DNA from: Kiritimatiellia bacterium
GTDB taxonomy: Bacteria; Verrucomicrobiota; Kiritimatiellia; UBA8416; JADHWI01
DNA length: 64,000 nt
Reading direction: 5' to 3'
Assembly: GCA_016783565.1 (NCBI GenBank)
Contig: JADHWI010000005.1
Span: 1 to 64,000, forward strand
Position numbers and translations under genes: made by a program. The notes below the pieces were generated by a model. That model saw nothing but the letters and a program-made list of their open reading frames with translations, did not search any database and was not told the origin of the DNA. Shown in pieces: positions 24,997-34,161 of this stretch. Within the stretch, counting starts at the first letter, position 1; each line of letters starts with the position of its first letter.

Positions 24997-26208
24997 ATGC
25001 GGTTAGCAATTAAGATTGTGAGTGGAATAGTATTTTCTCTGATGTTGTTTTCGATTGTCGCTCAGGGCGAGGAAACGACGGCTTTGGAACCGTTGAAGGT
25101 GTCTTTGACCCTTCGGGCAGATTACACAGACAACAGAGATTCTCTGCCGGATGGACTTGATGAAGAGACGTGGGATTTCTACGTTAAGCCTCGTGTGGAT
25201 TGGCTTATAGACTGGGAGCGATCCTATCTTGATCTGTTTTATGCACCGTCATGGCGCTATCGCACAGACGAAAGTGATACGCAGAATGAAGAGGAATGGC
25301 AGCATGATGCCGGCTTACGCATTGAGCACAGCACCAGCCCTGGTACGGTTCTGCGTTTGGATGAAAAGTTTGACTTCACAGACGACCCGGCCGTCAGCCA
25401 GGAAGAAGGTGTTGTACGACGCAATTCCAGTTATATTCTTAATCGGGTCGAAGTCGGTGCCACGCACATGTTAAGCGAAGGTTGGACGGGTGATGTGGCG
25501 GTTCGTCATATGACCAAGCAGTATGATGAAGACCTTGTTGCAGATGATTCAGACGAAGATCGTATCGACGGCATCGTTAAAGCGATCTTTCAAGCAACAC
25601 CAACCCTGAATACGTACGGAACCGTTATGTATTCTGATTATTCCTTTGATGATAGCCGAGGATTGGAACGTGATTTTTCCAGTGTGCTTCTTGCGATTGG
25701 TGTGGAGCAGACGATTAATCCGCAGCTCAGTGTAGGCGCCAGCGTGGGTGTGCAGAGTCAGGATTATGATGACGCTGACATTGATGTGGACGAGGTGCCC
25801 TATGCCTCTGTATGGGTGCAGGCGCGTACAATTCCCACCACACGTATTCGTGGTGAAGTGTCTCATGGTCTGCGTGATTCGGATGTTTATCCTTTTGCTT
25901 CCCAGGAGTATACTGATGTCAAAGCTTCTGTTGAATGGGATGTGCTCCCTCGCGTGATGTTGGGTGTGACGGGGCTTTACCGGAATAGCGATTATGATGA
26001 TGCTGCTCCCGGTGCTGCAACGGCAGGCGACTTTGTTGGCATTGCTGATGGCGAAGAGGACAAGATTATTGCTATGGGTGAGATTGCGTATAAACTCAAT
26101 GATCGCAACAAGATCTCCTTGATGCACAGATACGAAGATGTGGATTCGGACGTGTCCTGGGACTATACAAAGAATACAACGCGAATACTTTACGGACGTT
26201 CATTCTAA
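24997..26208 (+). CDS. Exopolysaccharide-associated outer-membrane beta-barrel protein
   Basis: A 403-residue secreted protein: signal peptide (about 1-22, hydrophobic run ending near AQG), then strongly acidic, aromatic-rich alternating beta-strand sequence with terminal Phe (RILYGRSF), all hallmarks of an outer-membrane barrel. It resembles the BBP2-like barrels (DUF560-like/VpsM class) that accompany Wzx/Wzy polysaccharide systems. GAGGAG seven bases before the ATG at 24997 decides the start over 24955. It lies directly before the chain-length/tyrosine kinase gene, so a role in polymer export or retention is inferred. No enzymatic motif was seen. Confidence 0.75.
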   Translation: MRLAIKIVSGIVFSLMLFSIVAQGEETTALEPLKVSLTLRADYTDNRDSLPDGLDEETWDFYVKPRVDWLIDWERSYLDLFYAPSWRYRTDESDTQNEEEWQHDAGLRIEHSTSPGTVLRLDEKFDFTDDPAVSQEEGVVRRNSSYILNRVEVGATHMLSEGWTGDVAVRHMTKQYDEDLVADDSDEDRIDGIVKAIFQATPTLNTYGTVMYSDYSFDDSRGLERDFSSVLLAIGVEQTINPQLSVGASVGVQSQDYDDADIDVDEVPYASVWVQARTIPTTRIRGEVSHGLRDSDVYPFASQEYTDVKASVEWDVLPRVMLGVTGLYRNSDYDDAAPGAATAGDFVGIADGEEDKIIAMGEIAYKLNDRNKISLMHRYEDVDSDVSWDYTKNTTRILYGRSF

Positions 26209-26234
26209 GTCAGCCTGATTGAGAGACTTTTGTG

Positions 26235-26267
26235 AGCCCGCTGACGGATATTGACCGGCAGCGGGCT
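26235..26267 (+). terminator. Hairpin terminator or attenuator between the barrel and tyrosine kinase genes
   Basis: AGCCCGCTG (26235-26243) pairs perfectly with CAGCGGGCT (26259-26267); a further CGG/CCG pair can form inside, leaving a small loop. It is followed by TTTGATT, a weak T-run. It would reduce transcription into the kinase and export genes. Confidence 0.6.
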
Positions 26268-26302
26268 TTGATTGACCTAAACACCCGAGGTGGTTCCCTC
26301 TT

Positions 26303-28408
26303 ATGCAAGAAGAACAGGAAGCGTTACATTTTTTGGATTACTGGCGCGTCATTCGCTCCAGAAAAGAAATCATTATTGCGGTCACGCTTCTGGTTGTTCT
26401 GACCGGGATACTGGTGACGTATTCTATGCCAAAGGTGTATCGTGCCTCCTGCATTATTGGCGTGCAGCAGGAGACTCCGGATGTTGAACTATGGAACCGT
26501 ACTGCGACGGGGTATGACCCGTTTTATATGCGGACAATGTTTGAGATCATTCAGTCCCGCCCAATCATTGAGGAAACCGTACGCAAATTGGGTATGGATC
26601 GCAAATTAGCCGGTATCTACGGATGGGCCAGGGGGGACGCCTTAAATCAGACGGTCAAGTTGTTGAGTCATGGGATGAAAGTTCAACAATATCGCGACAC
26701 GAATCTGATCGAGATTCAGATCTACCTTGCAGAACCGAAGGCAACCGCGCATGAAGAGGCGGCTCGTGCGGCTAACATGGTTGCAGATGTTTTTCGTGAT
26801 CAGCGCATACTCGTGAGCAGAGAAGAAACTGAGCGTGGTTTGCGCGCATTGAAGGCATCCCTTGATGACCAAATTGAGAAGGTGGACAAACTCAAGGATT
26901 CGGTGAAGGAGATTCGCGATCTGTATGGCATCAATGTAGGTATCAGGGCTTCTGGTTCTGAGCGTAATACAGATCAGGATGGGATAAGAACGCTGGATGT
27001 CTATCGACGCCGGACGAGTGTTGAACTCGCAGAGAAAGCGGCACGGCTGGAGCAAATTGAGGCTTTGAGTGGTGAACAATTATTGGAGACCACATCGCTG
27101 TTTACGGATGCCGTGTTGTCCAGCCTGGTAGCTGACAAACAGAAATATGAAGTGGAATTAAGCCGATTGATGGAGAGTTATGGCGATCGTCATCCGCGTG
27201 TGCTTGAGATAAAGGAAGTGTTACAGGGGCTTGATGTCAAAGTTAAGGACAAAATTGCGGGGCTCAAGACCAGCCTGCGCGTTGACTATGAATCCACGAA
27301 AGCCAAACTGAACATTATTATTGCCGAGCTCGACGAGCTGAAAAAGATTGAGCGTGAACGAGCGGGGAAAGATTACCAGGCTTTTGATGAAGCGGTTCAG
27401 GAATTGCAGCATGCTCAGAAGTTGCGAGACTCTCTGGAGGCACGTTATCTGCAAGAACGTATTGAATTGCGCATGCCGCGAACGATCGTGGAAAAAGTTC
27501 AGCCTGCACGCCCCTCAGGTGATCCTGTCAGCCCTGATATTGCACTGAATATCATTCTCAGCATTATTGTGGGTCTTGGGTCAGGAATCGCGCTGGCATA
27601 TTTTGTTGAGTATCTTGATACCTCAGTGAAAACGGTTGAAGACGTTGAGAAGTTCATGGGTGTACCGGTATTAGGAGTGATTCCGCAAAAGGTGAAGCCA
27701 CTATCGGATGAAGATGCCGATGCTGCGCACGCCGAGGCCTATCGAATTCTGCGGACAAACTTGCGCTTTTCCAAGCGTATTCCTGATGGCTGCATATTTT
27801 CTGTTACCAGTGGCAGTGCAGGAGAGGGTAAGTCTTTAACGCTTTTCAATATGGCGTATGTATCCGCAAAACTGGGTGAGAAGGTCTTGGTTGTGGATGC
27901 TGACTTGCATCGACCGACTCAGCACAAGATTATGGGTGTTGATCGGGATGTTGGCTTGGCTAATGTATTGGTTGGGGAGAAGTCGATTGATGACGTGACG
28001 ATGGATTCCGGACTGCCTAATCTTTCGGTAATTCCGAGTGGACGACTGACTTCCGGTCATCATGGTCTGCTCGATACGCTACGGATGAAAGAGGTCATTG
28101 AGGAACTGCGCGAGAAATATGATTTGGTTCTGTTTGATGGGCCTCCTATCACCGGCGTGAGTGATGCTGCACTGCTGGCGCGTGAAATGGATGGCGTTAT
28201 TCTTGTTATCCAGCACCGAAAACATCCCAAGGCAGTTTCGAACCGTGCAAAAGCTATGGTCGAGAACGTGGGCGGATTGATTGCGGGTGTGGTCTTGAAC
28301 AACATCAATATTTCGCGTGATTATTCGTATTATTACTATGGTCATTACTACTCGTATGCGTATACAAAGACGTCAAAGCGCAGGGGTTCGCAGGAGGGAC
28401 GGAAATGA
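26303..28408 (+). CDS. Polysaccharide co-polymerase / BY-type tyrosine autokinase (Wzc family)
   Basis: Controls polymer length and export in the inner membrane. The 701 residues contain an N-terminal Wzz domain with a membrane helix (about 26-46), a long periplasmic coiled-coil region (about 190-400) and a second membrane helix (about 412-432). The cytoplasmic kinase has Walker A GSAGEGKSLT (about 505-514), Walker A' VVDADLHRP (about 531-539), Walker B LVLFDGPP (about 610-617) and a C-terminal tyrosine cluster, YSYYYYGHYYSYAY, for autophosphorylation. Its stop overlaps the OPX gene by ATGA, so the two halves of the export channel are translated together. Confidence 0.94.
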   Translation: MQEEQEALHFLDYWRVIRSRKEIIIAVTLLVVLTGILVTYSMPKVYRASCIIGVQQETPDVELWNRTATGYDPFYMRTMFEIIQSRPIIEETVRKLGMDRKLAGIYGWARGDALNQTVKLLSHGMKVQQYRDTNLIEIQIYLAEPKATAHEEAARAANMVADVFRDQRILVSREETERGLRALKASLDDQIEKVDKLKDSVKEIRDLYGINVGIRASGSERNTDQDGIRTLDVYRRRTSVELAEKAARLEQIEALSGEQLLETTSLFTDAVLSSLVADKQKYEVELSRLMESYGDRHPRVLEIKEVLQGLDVKVKDKIAGLKTSLRVDYESTKAKLNIIIAELDELKKIERERAGKDYQAFDEAVQELQHAQKLRDSLEARYLQERIELRMPRTIVEKVQPARPSGDPVSPDIALNIILSIIVGLGSGIALAYFVEYLDTSVKTVEDVEKFMGVPVLGVIPQKVKPLSDEDADAAHAEAYRILRTNLRFSKRIPDGCIFSVTSGSAGEGKSLTLFNMAYVSAKLGEKVLVVDADLHRPTQHKIMGVDRDVGLANVLVGEKSIDDVTMDSGLPNLSVIPSGRLTSGHHGLLDTLRMKEVIEELREKYDLVLFDGPPITGVSDAALLAREMDGVILVIQHRKHPKAVSNRAKAMVENVGGLIAGVVLNNINISRDYSYYYYGHYYSYAYTKTSKRRGSQEGRK

Positions 28409-29235
28409 GTAGGTTGAACCAATGGTGTATCGGAATGCGTGACCACGTAATGCGGTATGCGCATTGCATGGTTCTCATGTTGCTCTTAGTCGGGCTGACT
28501 CTGTTGACCAGTGGTTGTTTGACCAGTGGTGTTGACGCGCTACGCATAGACCCCTATCGTCCGGAAACGCGGCGAACCGGTGAGTGGTATGAGCGTGCGC
28601 ATCCTTCCCGAATGCAGGCAGAAGGCATTTCGGAGCCTCGGGAGGAAACGTCGACAGTGGTCGCGGATCGTGAGGATCCTGTCTCAGTAATGCCAAGTGA
28701 GAATCCTGTTGAAACAGTCAAGACAGAAGAAGCCAGTCGTTCTGGCATTGATAATCAACGTCTTCGCGCTCTTGAGCGGGGCGATCGTGTGACCATTCAG
28801 GTGGATGGGCCTGAATCGAGCCGGATTGAAGATATGATTGATGGGTTGGGCATGGTGACCTTGCCTCATATTGGAGCGGTTCGTCTCGCGGGACGCACGA
28901 CTTCGGAGGTGGAGAACGCTATTGAAAAGGCCTACATTGACGGTAAGATCTTCAGGTATGTCAATGTGACGGTGGTATCGCTTGATGATGAGTTTTTTGT
29001 CAAGGGAGAGGTGAAGAAGGAAGGGCGATTTCAGCTTACCGGAAATATGACTTTAGCCAAGGCGCTGGTTGTGGCGGGTGGGTTCACTGAGTTTGCCAAG
29101 ACGTCAAGAATTGAGATTAAGCGTGGGAACGAGATCCTTCGGTTCGATATGAAAAGGATTGATCGGGGAGAGGAACCGGATCCCCTAATCCGGCGAGGCG
29201 ATGTGATTAAAGTTTTTCGTCGCTGGGTCTGGTAG
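28405..29235 (+). CDS. Polysaccharide export outer-membrane lipoprotein (OPX/Wza-like)
   Basis: A 276-residue OPX protein. The N-terminal hydrophobic stretch ends in the lipobox LLTSGC (about 33-38), so it should be lipidated and sorted to the outer membrane. A poorly conserved Pro/Glu-rich spacer (about 40-110) precedes the PES domain with LERGDRVTIQVDG and the LPHIGAVRLAGRT motif, followed by one SLBB domain with VKGEVKKEGRF and LAKALVVAGGFTEFA. It is short compared with E. coli Wza and lacks the C-terminal helix that spans the outer membrane. The adjacent barrel may provide the pore. Confidence 0.92.
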   Translation: MSRLNQWCIGMRDHVMRYAHCMVLMLLLVGLTLLTSGCLTSGVDALRIDPYRPETRRTGEWYERAHPSRMQAEGISEPREETSTVVADREDPVSVMPSENPVETVKTEEASRSGIDNQRLRALERGDRVTIQVDGPESSRIEDMIDGLGMVTLPHIGAVRLAGRTTSEVENAIEKAYIDGKIFRYVNVTVVSLDDEFFVKGEVKKEGRFQLTGNMTLAKALVVAGGFTEFAKTSRIEIKRGNEILRFDMKRIDRGEEPDPLIRRGDVIKVFRRWVW

Positions 29236-29275
29236 ATGGATTGCCTCACTCATCTTCTCGCCAGGACGGAAATGC

Positions 29276-29860
29276 ATGAAGACCAACTGGCTTAAAGGTG
29301 CAACCTTTGCACTGTTAATCTTCTCGGCACTTGGCATGGTGCACAGTGTGCGTGCACTGGTTGCGCAGTCTTTCTATCATTACGGTCGCTACGGAGAAGG
29401 CAGCAAGAAGTCTCCGCTTCGTATTGCGGCGGCTTGTGCTAAAGCGCACAAACTTTATCCCTATAACTACAACTTCTGCATCTGGGCAGGCAAACAGGCG
29501 TTCTATGGTCGGTATGAGACCAATGATGTGGCGGCAGTGGAATTATTGATCCAGGCTCGTTTATGGTCTGATGCAGCCCATACGTTGAATCCACGCAACA
29601 GCGAGGCCGTGCATCTGAAGGCTGAAGTCCTTGCGCTTGACTCTCTTGATGAAGCGATTTTGTTGTGGGAGGACTATGTAAACTGGTGTTTCTGGGAACC
29701 TTTTAATCAATGGGTCCTGTTTGATCTGTATGAAAGGGCAGGACGTCTGGAGCAGGCAGAGATGACGATGTACTGGTTGCAGGAGACTGAATATGCAGAA
29801 CGCGCGGAGTCGATGTTGCGTTCTGCATGGGCCCGCAAACGTCGTAAAAGAGATGGATGA
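29276..29860 (+). CDS. Hypothetical TPR-like membrane-anchored protein of the export locus
   Basis: A 194-residue protein with an N-terminal signal-anchor (about 8-28) and then helix-rich, alanine/tyrosine-rich sequence with TPR-like spacing (for example AAACAKAHKLYPYNYNF, DAAHTLNPRNSEAVHLKAE, YERAGRLEQAEMTMYWLQE). It follows the OPX gene by 40 bp and is probably periplasmic. I do not recognise a named family. Similar small helical repeat proteins scaffold polymerase or export complexes in other polysaccharide systems, which is the basis for a tentative link. Confidence 0.7.
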   Translation: MKTNWLKGATFALLIFSALGMVHSVRALVAQSFYHYGRYGEGSKKSPLRIAAACAKAHKLYPYNYNFCIWAGKQAFYGRYETNDVAAVELLIQARLWSDAAHTLNPRNSEAVHLKAEVLALDSLDEAILLWEDYVNWCFWEPFNQWVLFDLYERAGRLEQAEMTMYWLQETEYAERAESMLRSAWARKRRKRDG

Positions 29861-29920
29861 TTTTCTTCAGACAATCCGATTTGTCGAGTTATTATTCATG
29901 CGCGGGATGGTTTCTATAAG

Positions 29921-30565
29921 ATGAATATTCTGGTCACAGCAGGCCCAACGCGAGAATCCATTGATCCGGTTCGGTTTATCAGCAATCGCTCGTCCGGCAA
30001 GATGGGGTATGCCATTGCGTCTGCCGCTCATTCAAGGGGACACAGCGTACGTCTTGTCAGTGGCCCTGTCTCTTTGCCTGTGCCCAGTGGTGTGGATGTG
30101 GTGAGCGTGGAGTCTGCGGCGCAGATGCATGCCGCTGTTGTAGAGAGTCTCCCGAAATGTAACGTTCTTATTATGTCAGCGGCTGTCGCAGATTGGCGCC
30201 CTGGAACGGTCAACACCCGAAAGCTTAAGAAGCATACCATGGATGGATGTCTGTTGTTGGAAAGAACGACGGATATACTGCAGGAGATACGCCCTCTTAA
30301 GGGCGATCGCCTGTTTGTGGGGTTTGCCGCGGAAACACATGATGTGATTGCCGAGGCAGAACGAAAACTGAAAGAAAAGGGACTCGACCTCATTATTGCC
30401 AATGATGTGAGCGCCAGAGATTCAGGCTTTGCCGTGGATACGAATCGGGTAACGCTGATCGATACACGCGGGAATATTGAACGGTGGCCGTTACTGTCGA
30501 AGACCGAAGTGGCGAAACGCCTTCTCGAACGCGTTGAGCGGTCTTGTTGTTGGACCCGGCCGTAA
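29921..30565 (+). CDS. coaB: Phosphopantothenate-cysteine ligase (stand-alone CoaB)
   Basis: Joins cysteine to 4'-phosphopantothenate in coenzyme A synthesis. The 214 residues match only the C-terminal half of the usual CoaBC fusion: [25 protein letters not shown] at the start, [10 protein letters not shown] with the conserved Asp, FAAET and the [10 protein letters not shown] loop. No CoaC (decarboxylase) domain is attached or encoded nearby. Stand-alone CoaB proteins are known in some Gram-positives and in eukaryotes. The gene is convergent with the zinc-ribbon gene, only 4 bp away. Confidence 0.9.
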   Translation: MNILVTAGPTRESIDPVRFISNRSSGKMGYAIASAAHSRGHSVRLVSGPVSLPVPSGVDVVSVESAAQMHAAVVESLPKCNVLIMSAAVADWRPGTVNTRKLKKHTMDGCLLLERTTDILQEIRPLKGDRLFVGFAAETHDVIAEAERKLKEKGLDLIIANDVSARDSGFAVDTNRVTLIDTRGNIERWPLLSKTEVAKRLLERVERSCCWTRP

Positions 30566-30569
30566 CGAA

Positions 30570-31211
30570 CTACCCACCCTTGGCAATCCAGGCGCGGACG
30601 AATTCACATACTGCGAAGAATTCATCTTGCATGACAATGCCGACATCCAATCCGACTCCGGCCATCAATCCACATATCGTGGCTCGGAAATACACTGCAT
30701 CTGTCACGCACACGATATAATACAGTGTGTAGAAAGGGATCAGGAGGCATAGAATGCCTTGAAACACAGAGTCTTCAAATGCTTTTAGAATGATAAGCAA
30801 GTGTAGGGCGATGCCAATCCAAATTGCATACTGTTTGAGCATCTCGAGATATACATTAGGCAGCACACCCCCAAAACGCAGGTATGCCATGAGGCTTCCC
30901 AGTACGCCGAAGAGAACCCAGCCATAGAGGTGATGGCGCACTTTGGCACGACGCGGTGCCCGCGGTGCATGTTTTCCTCCCGGCCAGAGATCTGTCGCTC
31001 GAGAACCATCCTCGTTAGGTTCTTCTGCCTCTTGCGTTTCAAAAGTTTTTGTGGATATCCCTACCTGTCGTTTCTGTTTTGTGCTGCTGTCGACAATGGG
31101 GCGGGTGAGTGCGTCGCCGCATTCTGGACACGTTAACGCACTTTCGTCCACAAACTCAGAAACGGTCATGACGTGTGAACATTTTTCGCATGTTAGCTGA
31201 ATGTCGGCCAT
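30570..31211 (-). CDS. Zinc-ribbon membrane protein of unknown function
   Basis: A 213-residue protein. The N-terminus has a clear zinc ribbon CEKC-x19-CPEC (residues 8-11 and 28-31). It is followed by a charged, proline-rich linker (about 36-90) and about four hydrophobic segments (around 95-115, 125-145, 148-170, 175-195). I do not recognise a named family; zinc-ribbon plus membrane helices of this kind are frequent in PVC bacteria. It probably stands alone; the next gene in the same direction starts 95 bp upstream of it. Confidence 0.65.
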   Translation of the reverse strand: MADIQLTCEKCSHVMTVSEFVDESALTCPECGDALTRPIVDSSTKQKRQVGISTKTFETQEAEEPNEDGSRATDLWPGGKHAPRAPRRAKVRHHLYGWVLFGVLGSLMAYLRFGGVLPNVYLEMLKQYAIWIGIALHLLIILKAFEDSVFQGILCLLIPFYTLYYIVCVTDAVYFRATICGLMAGVGLDVGIVMQDEFFAVCEFVRAWIAKGG

Positions 31212-31306
31212 GATGTATACTTTCTTGCTATCCTGAAACGCATGTTTTCGGGTTAGTTAATTCTGTGCCTTAAGCATGTTCCGACTGCCCCGCCTCTGTC
31301 AACCTA

Positions 31307-32668
31307 TTAGAGTTGACGAAGTTCACGTTCAACGTCCGCAATTTCGGCTTCAATCCTTCTTCGTGAAGAGGTGGTGCGGGCTCCATTTTGAGCTGTGCGG
31401 GGATGTGCATTTCTCCAGGCTTTGTACTGTTCGCTGGCAGCGTCATAGGCCGCTTTCAATCGGATGTCTTCGCCTTTCATATTGCGTAGCTCGTTGGCGA
31501 AGTTCATTCTTTTGGCTCCAGTGGCAGCGTTCATGCTTTCAGTGAGTTCTTTTACTCTTTCGCCAAATGCAAGGTATTCCTTTCGGGCTTTTCGGTAGGT
31601 GGCCGTGTGTGGATTGCTGCCGTGAGAACCGTTGCCGGCAGCCTGTTCCTCCGGTTGCGCATGAAGTGCTGCAAGCAGTTTGGCGCGTCGAATACGCAGC
31701 TTACGTTCATCAATTGATAGGGTGCTAAGGCTTCCTCGTTGCTCGTCAAGTGCTGAGGTGCGTATCATTACGATGGTTCCATTTCCACCCAGGATTCTGC
31801 CAATGGAGACGCTTTCTCCGGATTGTGTTCTGTTATGGTCGTGGATCGTGAGCAGTGTTCCTGCCGACAAGTCCATGAAATGGTTGCCATCCTGAGTATA
31901 AGCGGGTGCAGAATCTGACGTGACGACGCCCCATGCGTTTTCCTGTTCGGGTTGAGCCGCCGGTTCAGTGGTGGGTTGGCTTTTCTGCATCTGGGGCAGT
32001 TCAATCACAGGCTTAGTGGCGTGAACCGGTTTATGAATGGATTGCGGTCGGGAGTGGGTCATCGGCGTGGTTGTCACCGTACTGATTGTTGACGGTTGAG
32101 TCGTGGTGCGCCCGGGGCGAAGAATATTTTTCAATTCCTCCGGCACTAAATGTGCCTGATGTCGGTCGAGGATGGCTTTTGTGATCGCTTTCAGTGAGTC
32201 TGTTTTCCCCATTTTTCGTAAGTCTGCCGCCGTGGCAATATAACCCTCCCAGCTTCGAATGCGGTGGCCATTGTGCGATTTCAGAGTGGTACTGAGGGGG
32301 GCTTGGACCAGGAGCCACTCCACCTTCTCAGGTATTGTGGACGGAGAAAATCCATATGTGTCGACATCCATCAATTCTTCGGAAAATTGGATGGCGCGTG
32401 CCAGGTCTGATCGATGCGTGTGACAGCGGATTGAAACGTATAACCTTTGTTTGTTTAAGGGCGGATAAGCCTTCGACCATCGTCGACACCGATCAAGATG
32501 GCCGAGAGCGGCGCCTGCCTGTCCGCGGGCCAATAGCTTCTCTGCTGTTTGGATTTCGCGGGACATTAATGCCGGCCTTGCGAATGCGGTGGCAAGCAGC
32601 ACCAGTATTGTTCCCAAAAGGGATAGTACAATGCCCTTTGTTACGATGACTCCCCAGTTCTTGTTCAT
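31307..32668 (-). CDS. Membrane-anchored protein with helical, SH3-like and coiled-coil parts (protease operon)
   Basis: A 453-residue protein of unknown function, third gene of the protease operon and translationally coupled to the pseudoprotease gene (ATGA). Visible parts: signal-anchor (about 8-29), helical repeat-like segment (about 38-130) and a Thr/Pro/Gln-rich linker (about 195-250). A small beta-rich domain (about 253-315, including NAWGVVTSDSAPAYTQDG and VMIRTSAL) has an SH3b-like pattern. A basic C-terminal coiled coil (about 322-453) follows. Predicted location is the periplasm, anchored in the inner membrane. The composition suggests a scaffold or adaptor for its protease partners, which is inference. 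Confidence 0.65.
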   Translation of the reverse strand: MNKNWGVIVTKGIVLSLLGTILVLLATAFARPALMSREIQTAEKLLARGQAGAALGHLDRCRRWSKAYPPLNKQRLYVSIRCHTHRSDLARAIQFSEELMDVDTYGFSPSTIPEKVEWLLVQAPLSTTLKSHNGHRIRSWEGYIATAADLRKMGKTDSLKAITKAILDRHQAHLVPEELKNILRPGRTTTQPSTISTVTTTPMTHSRPQSIHKPVHATKPVIELPQMQKSQPTTEPAAQPEQENAWGVVTSDSAPAYTQDGNHFMDLSAGTLLTIHDHNRTQSGESVSIGRILGGNGTIVMIRTSALDEQRGSLSTLSIDERKLRIRRAKLLAALHAQPEEQAAGNGSHGSNPHTATYRKARKEYLAFGERVKELTESMNAATGAKRMNFANELRNMKGEDIRLKAAYDAASEQYKAWRNAHPRTAQNGARTTSSRRRIEAEIADVERELRQL

Positions 32669-34161
32669 TTGATTGAATTCCCGTTATTGCCTTTCCAATA
32701 TAATGCCGGAATCTGGTATGTCTTTGCCAGCATTCTGTTTGCTTCTGCAATGCGCTCTTTTTCGATCACGATATCAACCCCCCATTTTCCTAACGTCACT
32801 CTATGAATGTGTTGATCTCGTTCTCTTATTTCAAAAAGGTCATCCATGTTGTCAATGGGGGTTCCGTTTGCATGTGTGACTTGCATGTTCTGTATCTGCT
32901 GATAGCCTACGTTGATCGGGTGGGGTAGCACCTGCGTCAGGAGTACGATTCGCTCTCCCTTTCTGTCGGGATGCATGCGTCTTGTCAGGTACTGATGCAC
33001 AAGTGAGGAGTCCAGACGTCTTTGCCACGAGGAGCCGTAGGCGTGGATATAACGCCCTGTCATTTCACGTAGCACCAAGCCCCCTTCCACCAGGTAGGGT
33101 GCCTTGTTCCCCGGTGTATTTGCCGGAATCAGCATACGCTTCTCAGAAGGTCGCTGAAGCGTGATTTCAATATTCTTTTCGGTGCGGTCTCGCATAATCG
33201 TGACCGCGATGGTATCTCCAGGGTGTCGTTGCCCCCTGATGAGATACGGGAACATCATACGTCCGAATGTTTTATCTTTGTAGAAACCCAGATTATCGAC
33301 AGCCTGCCCGTCCCATGAGAGAATGACATCATTTGGGGCGAGCACATTGTCGGCTCCGGACCCGGGGATGCATGAGACAACCAGTACTCCGCCAGGTTGA
33401 TTTTGCACACCTAGCCATTGTCTCTTGGATGGGTCGACGAGTTCTTTCCAGATAAAACCTGCTGAAGCGAATCCTTCATATGGTAGTTTTGTAACGTCAT
33501 CTAAAAAGCGCTTAAGCACTGCGGTAGGAAGTATGGTTGCTGTGCGTGTGGATGAGGCATAGCTGACGACCAACCCCGCAAGTTTTCCGTTTTGCAGAAC
33601 GGGAGCACCGTTACCGTTGATGTTCTGGTCTGCCAGCACATCAAATACGCGTGATGGAAAGGGTGCGGAGGGGAGCACTTCTACGGAGGTTCGTAGAAAT
33701 GTGGCTTTACTGGTTTGGAGCTGTCGTAAATCGTCGAGCTGTGTAATCGTCAGGTTAGAGTCGAGACTCATGTTTGTCGCAAGCGTAAAGGGGGCCAGCG
33801 GTTCAGGTAGTGTCTGGGTGTCGATTTCCAGAAGCGCTAGATTTGCCTGGAAGTCAGAGGCGATGACCCGTGCGGGAATCTGTTCTGCCCTGCGGGGTTG
33901 CATTAATTCAACGAGACTGTGATTGCGGATAAGGCCTTCCGTTGTCAGGACAAGATTGGATGTTACGGCGATGCCGTAGCCACGTTCTTCTGAGGGTTTC
34001 CTTTTTTGCCATGGAACGCGGGCGTTAAATTCCTGGCGGGTGCAAAGGACTCTAACAAGGGCTGACGGGGGGATGGAATCCTTGATGCTGGAATGATCGG
34101 CAGCAATGCCGGGGAGGAGAGTGGAGAGCGTGATCCATGAGATAAGAGTGTTACGCATCAT
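32665..34161 (-). CDS. Deg/HtrA-like pseudoprotease with PDZ-like domains (catalytic triad lost)
   Basis: A 498-residue secreted paralogue of the neighbouring protease (signal peptide about 1-21). Alignment by eye places the catalytic His at Gly76 (VLTTEGLI instead of LTNAHVV), the Asp at Asn107 (FQANLALLE instead of HDCDLAILE) and the Ser at Asn184 (NGNGAPVL instead of GNSGGPVL). All three catalytic residues are replaced while the fold motifs remain. A PDZ-like domain (GGVLVVSCIPGSGADNVLAPNDVI) and a C-terminal region shared with the active protease (LPHPINVGY, matching LPHPVNAYS) follow. Probably a regulatory or substrate-binding partner. The ATGA overlaps on both sides and GGAGGTG before its start favour co-expression. 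Confidence 0.8.
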   Translation of the reverse strand: MMRNTLISWITLSTLLPGIAADHSSIKDSIPPSALVRVLCTRQEFNARVPWQKRKPSEERGYGIAVTSNLVLTTEGLIRNHSLVELMQPRRAEQIPARVIASDFQANLALLEIDTQTLPEPLAPFTLATNMSLDSNLTITQLDDLRQLQTSKATFLRTSVEVLPSAPFPSRVFDVLADQNINGNGAPVLQNGKLAGLVVSYASSTRTATILPTAVLKRFLDDVTKLPYEGFASAGFIWKELVDPSKRQWLGVQNQPGGVLVVSCIPGSGADNVLAPNDVILSWDGQAVDNLGFYKDKTFGRMMFPYLIRGQRHPGDTIAVTIMRDRTEKNIEITLQRPSEKRMLIPANTPGNKAPYLVEGGLVLREMTGRYIHAYGSSWQRRLDSSLVHQYLTRRMHPDRKGERIVLLTQVLPHPINVGYQQIQNMQVTHANGTPIDNMDDLFEIRERDQHIHRVTLGKWGVDIVIEKERIAEANRMLAKTYQIPALYWKGNNGNSIK

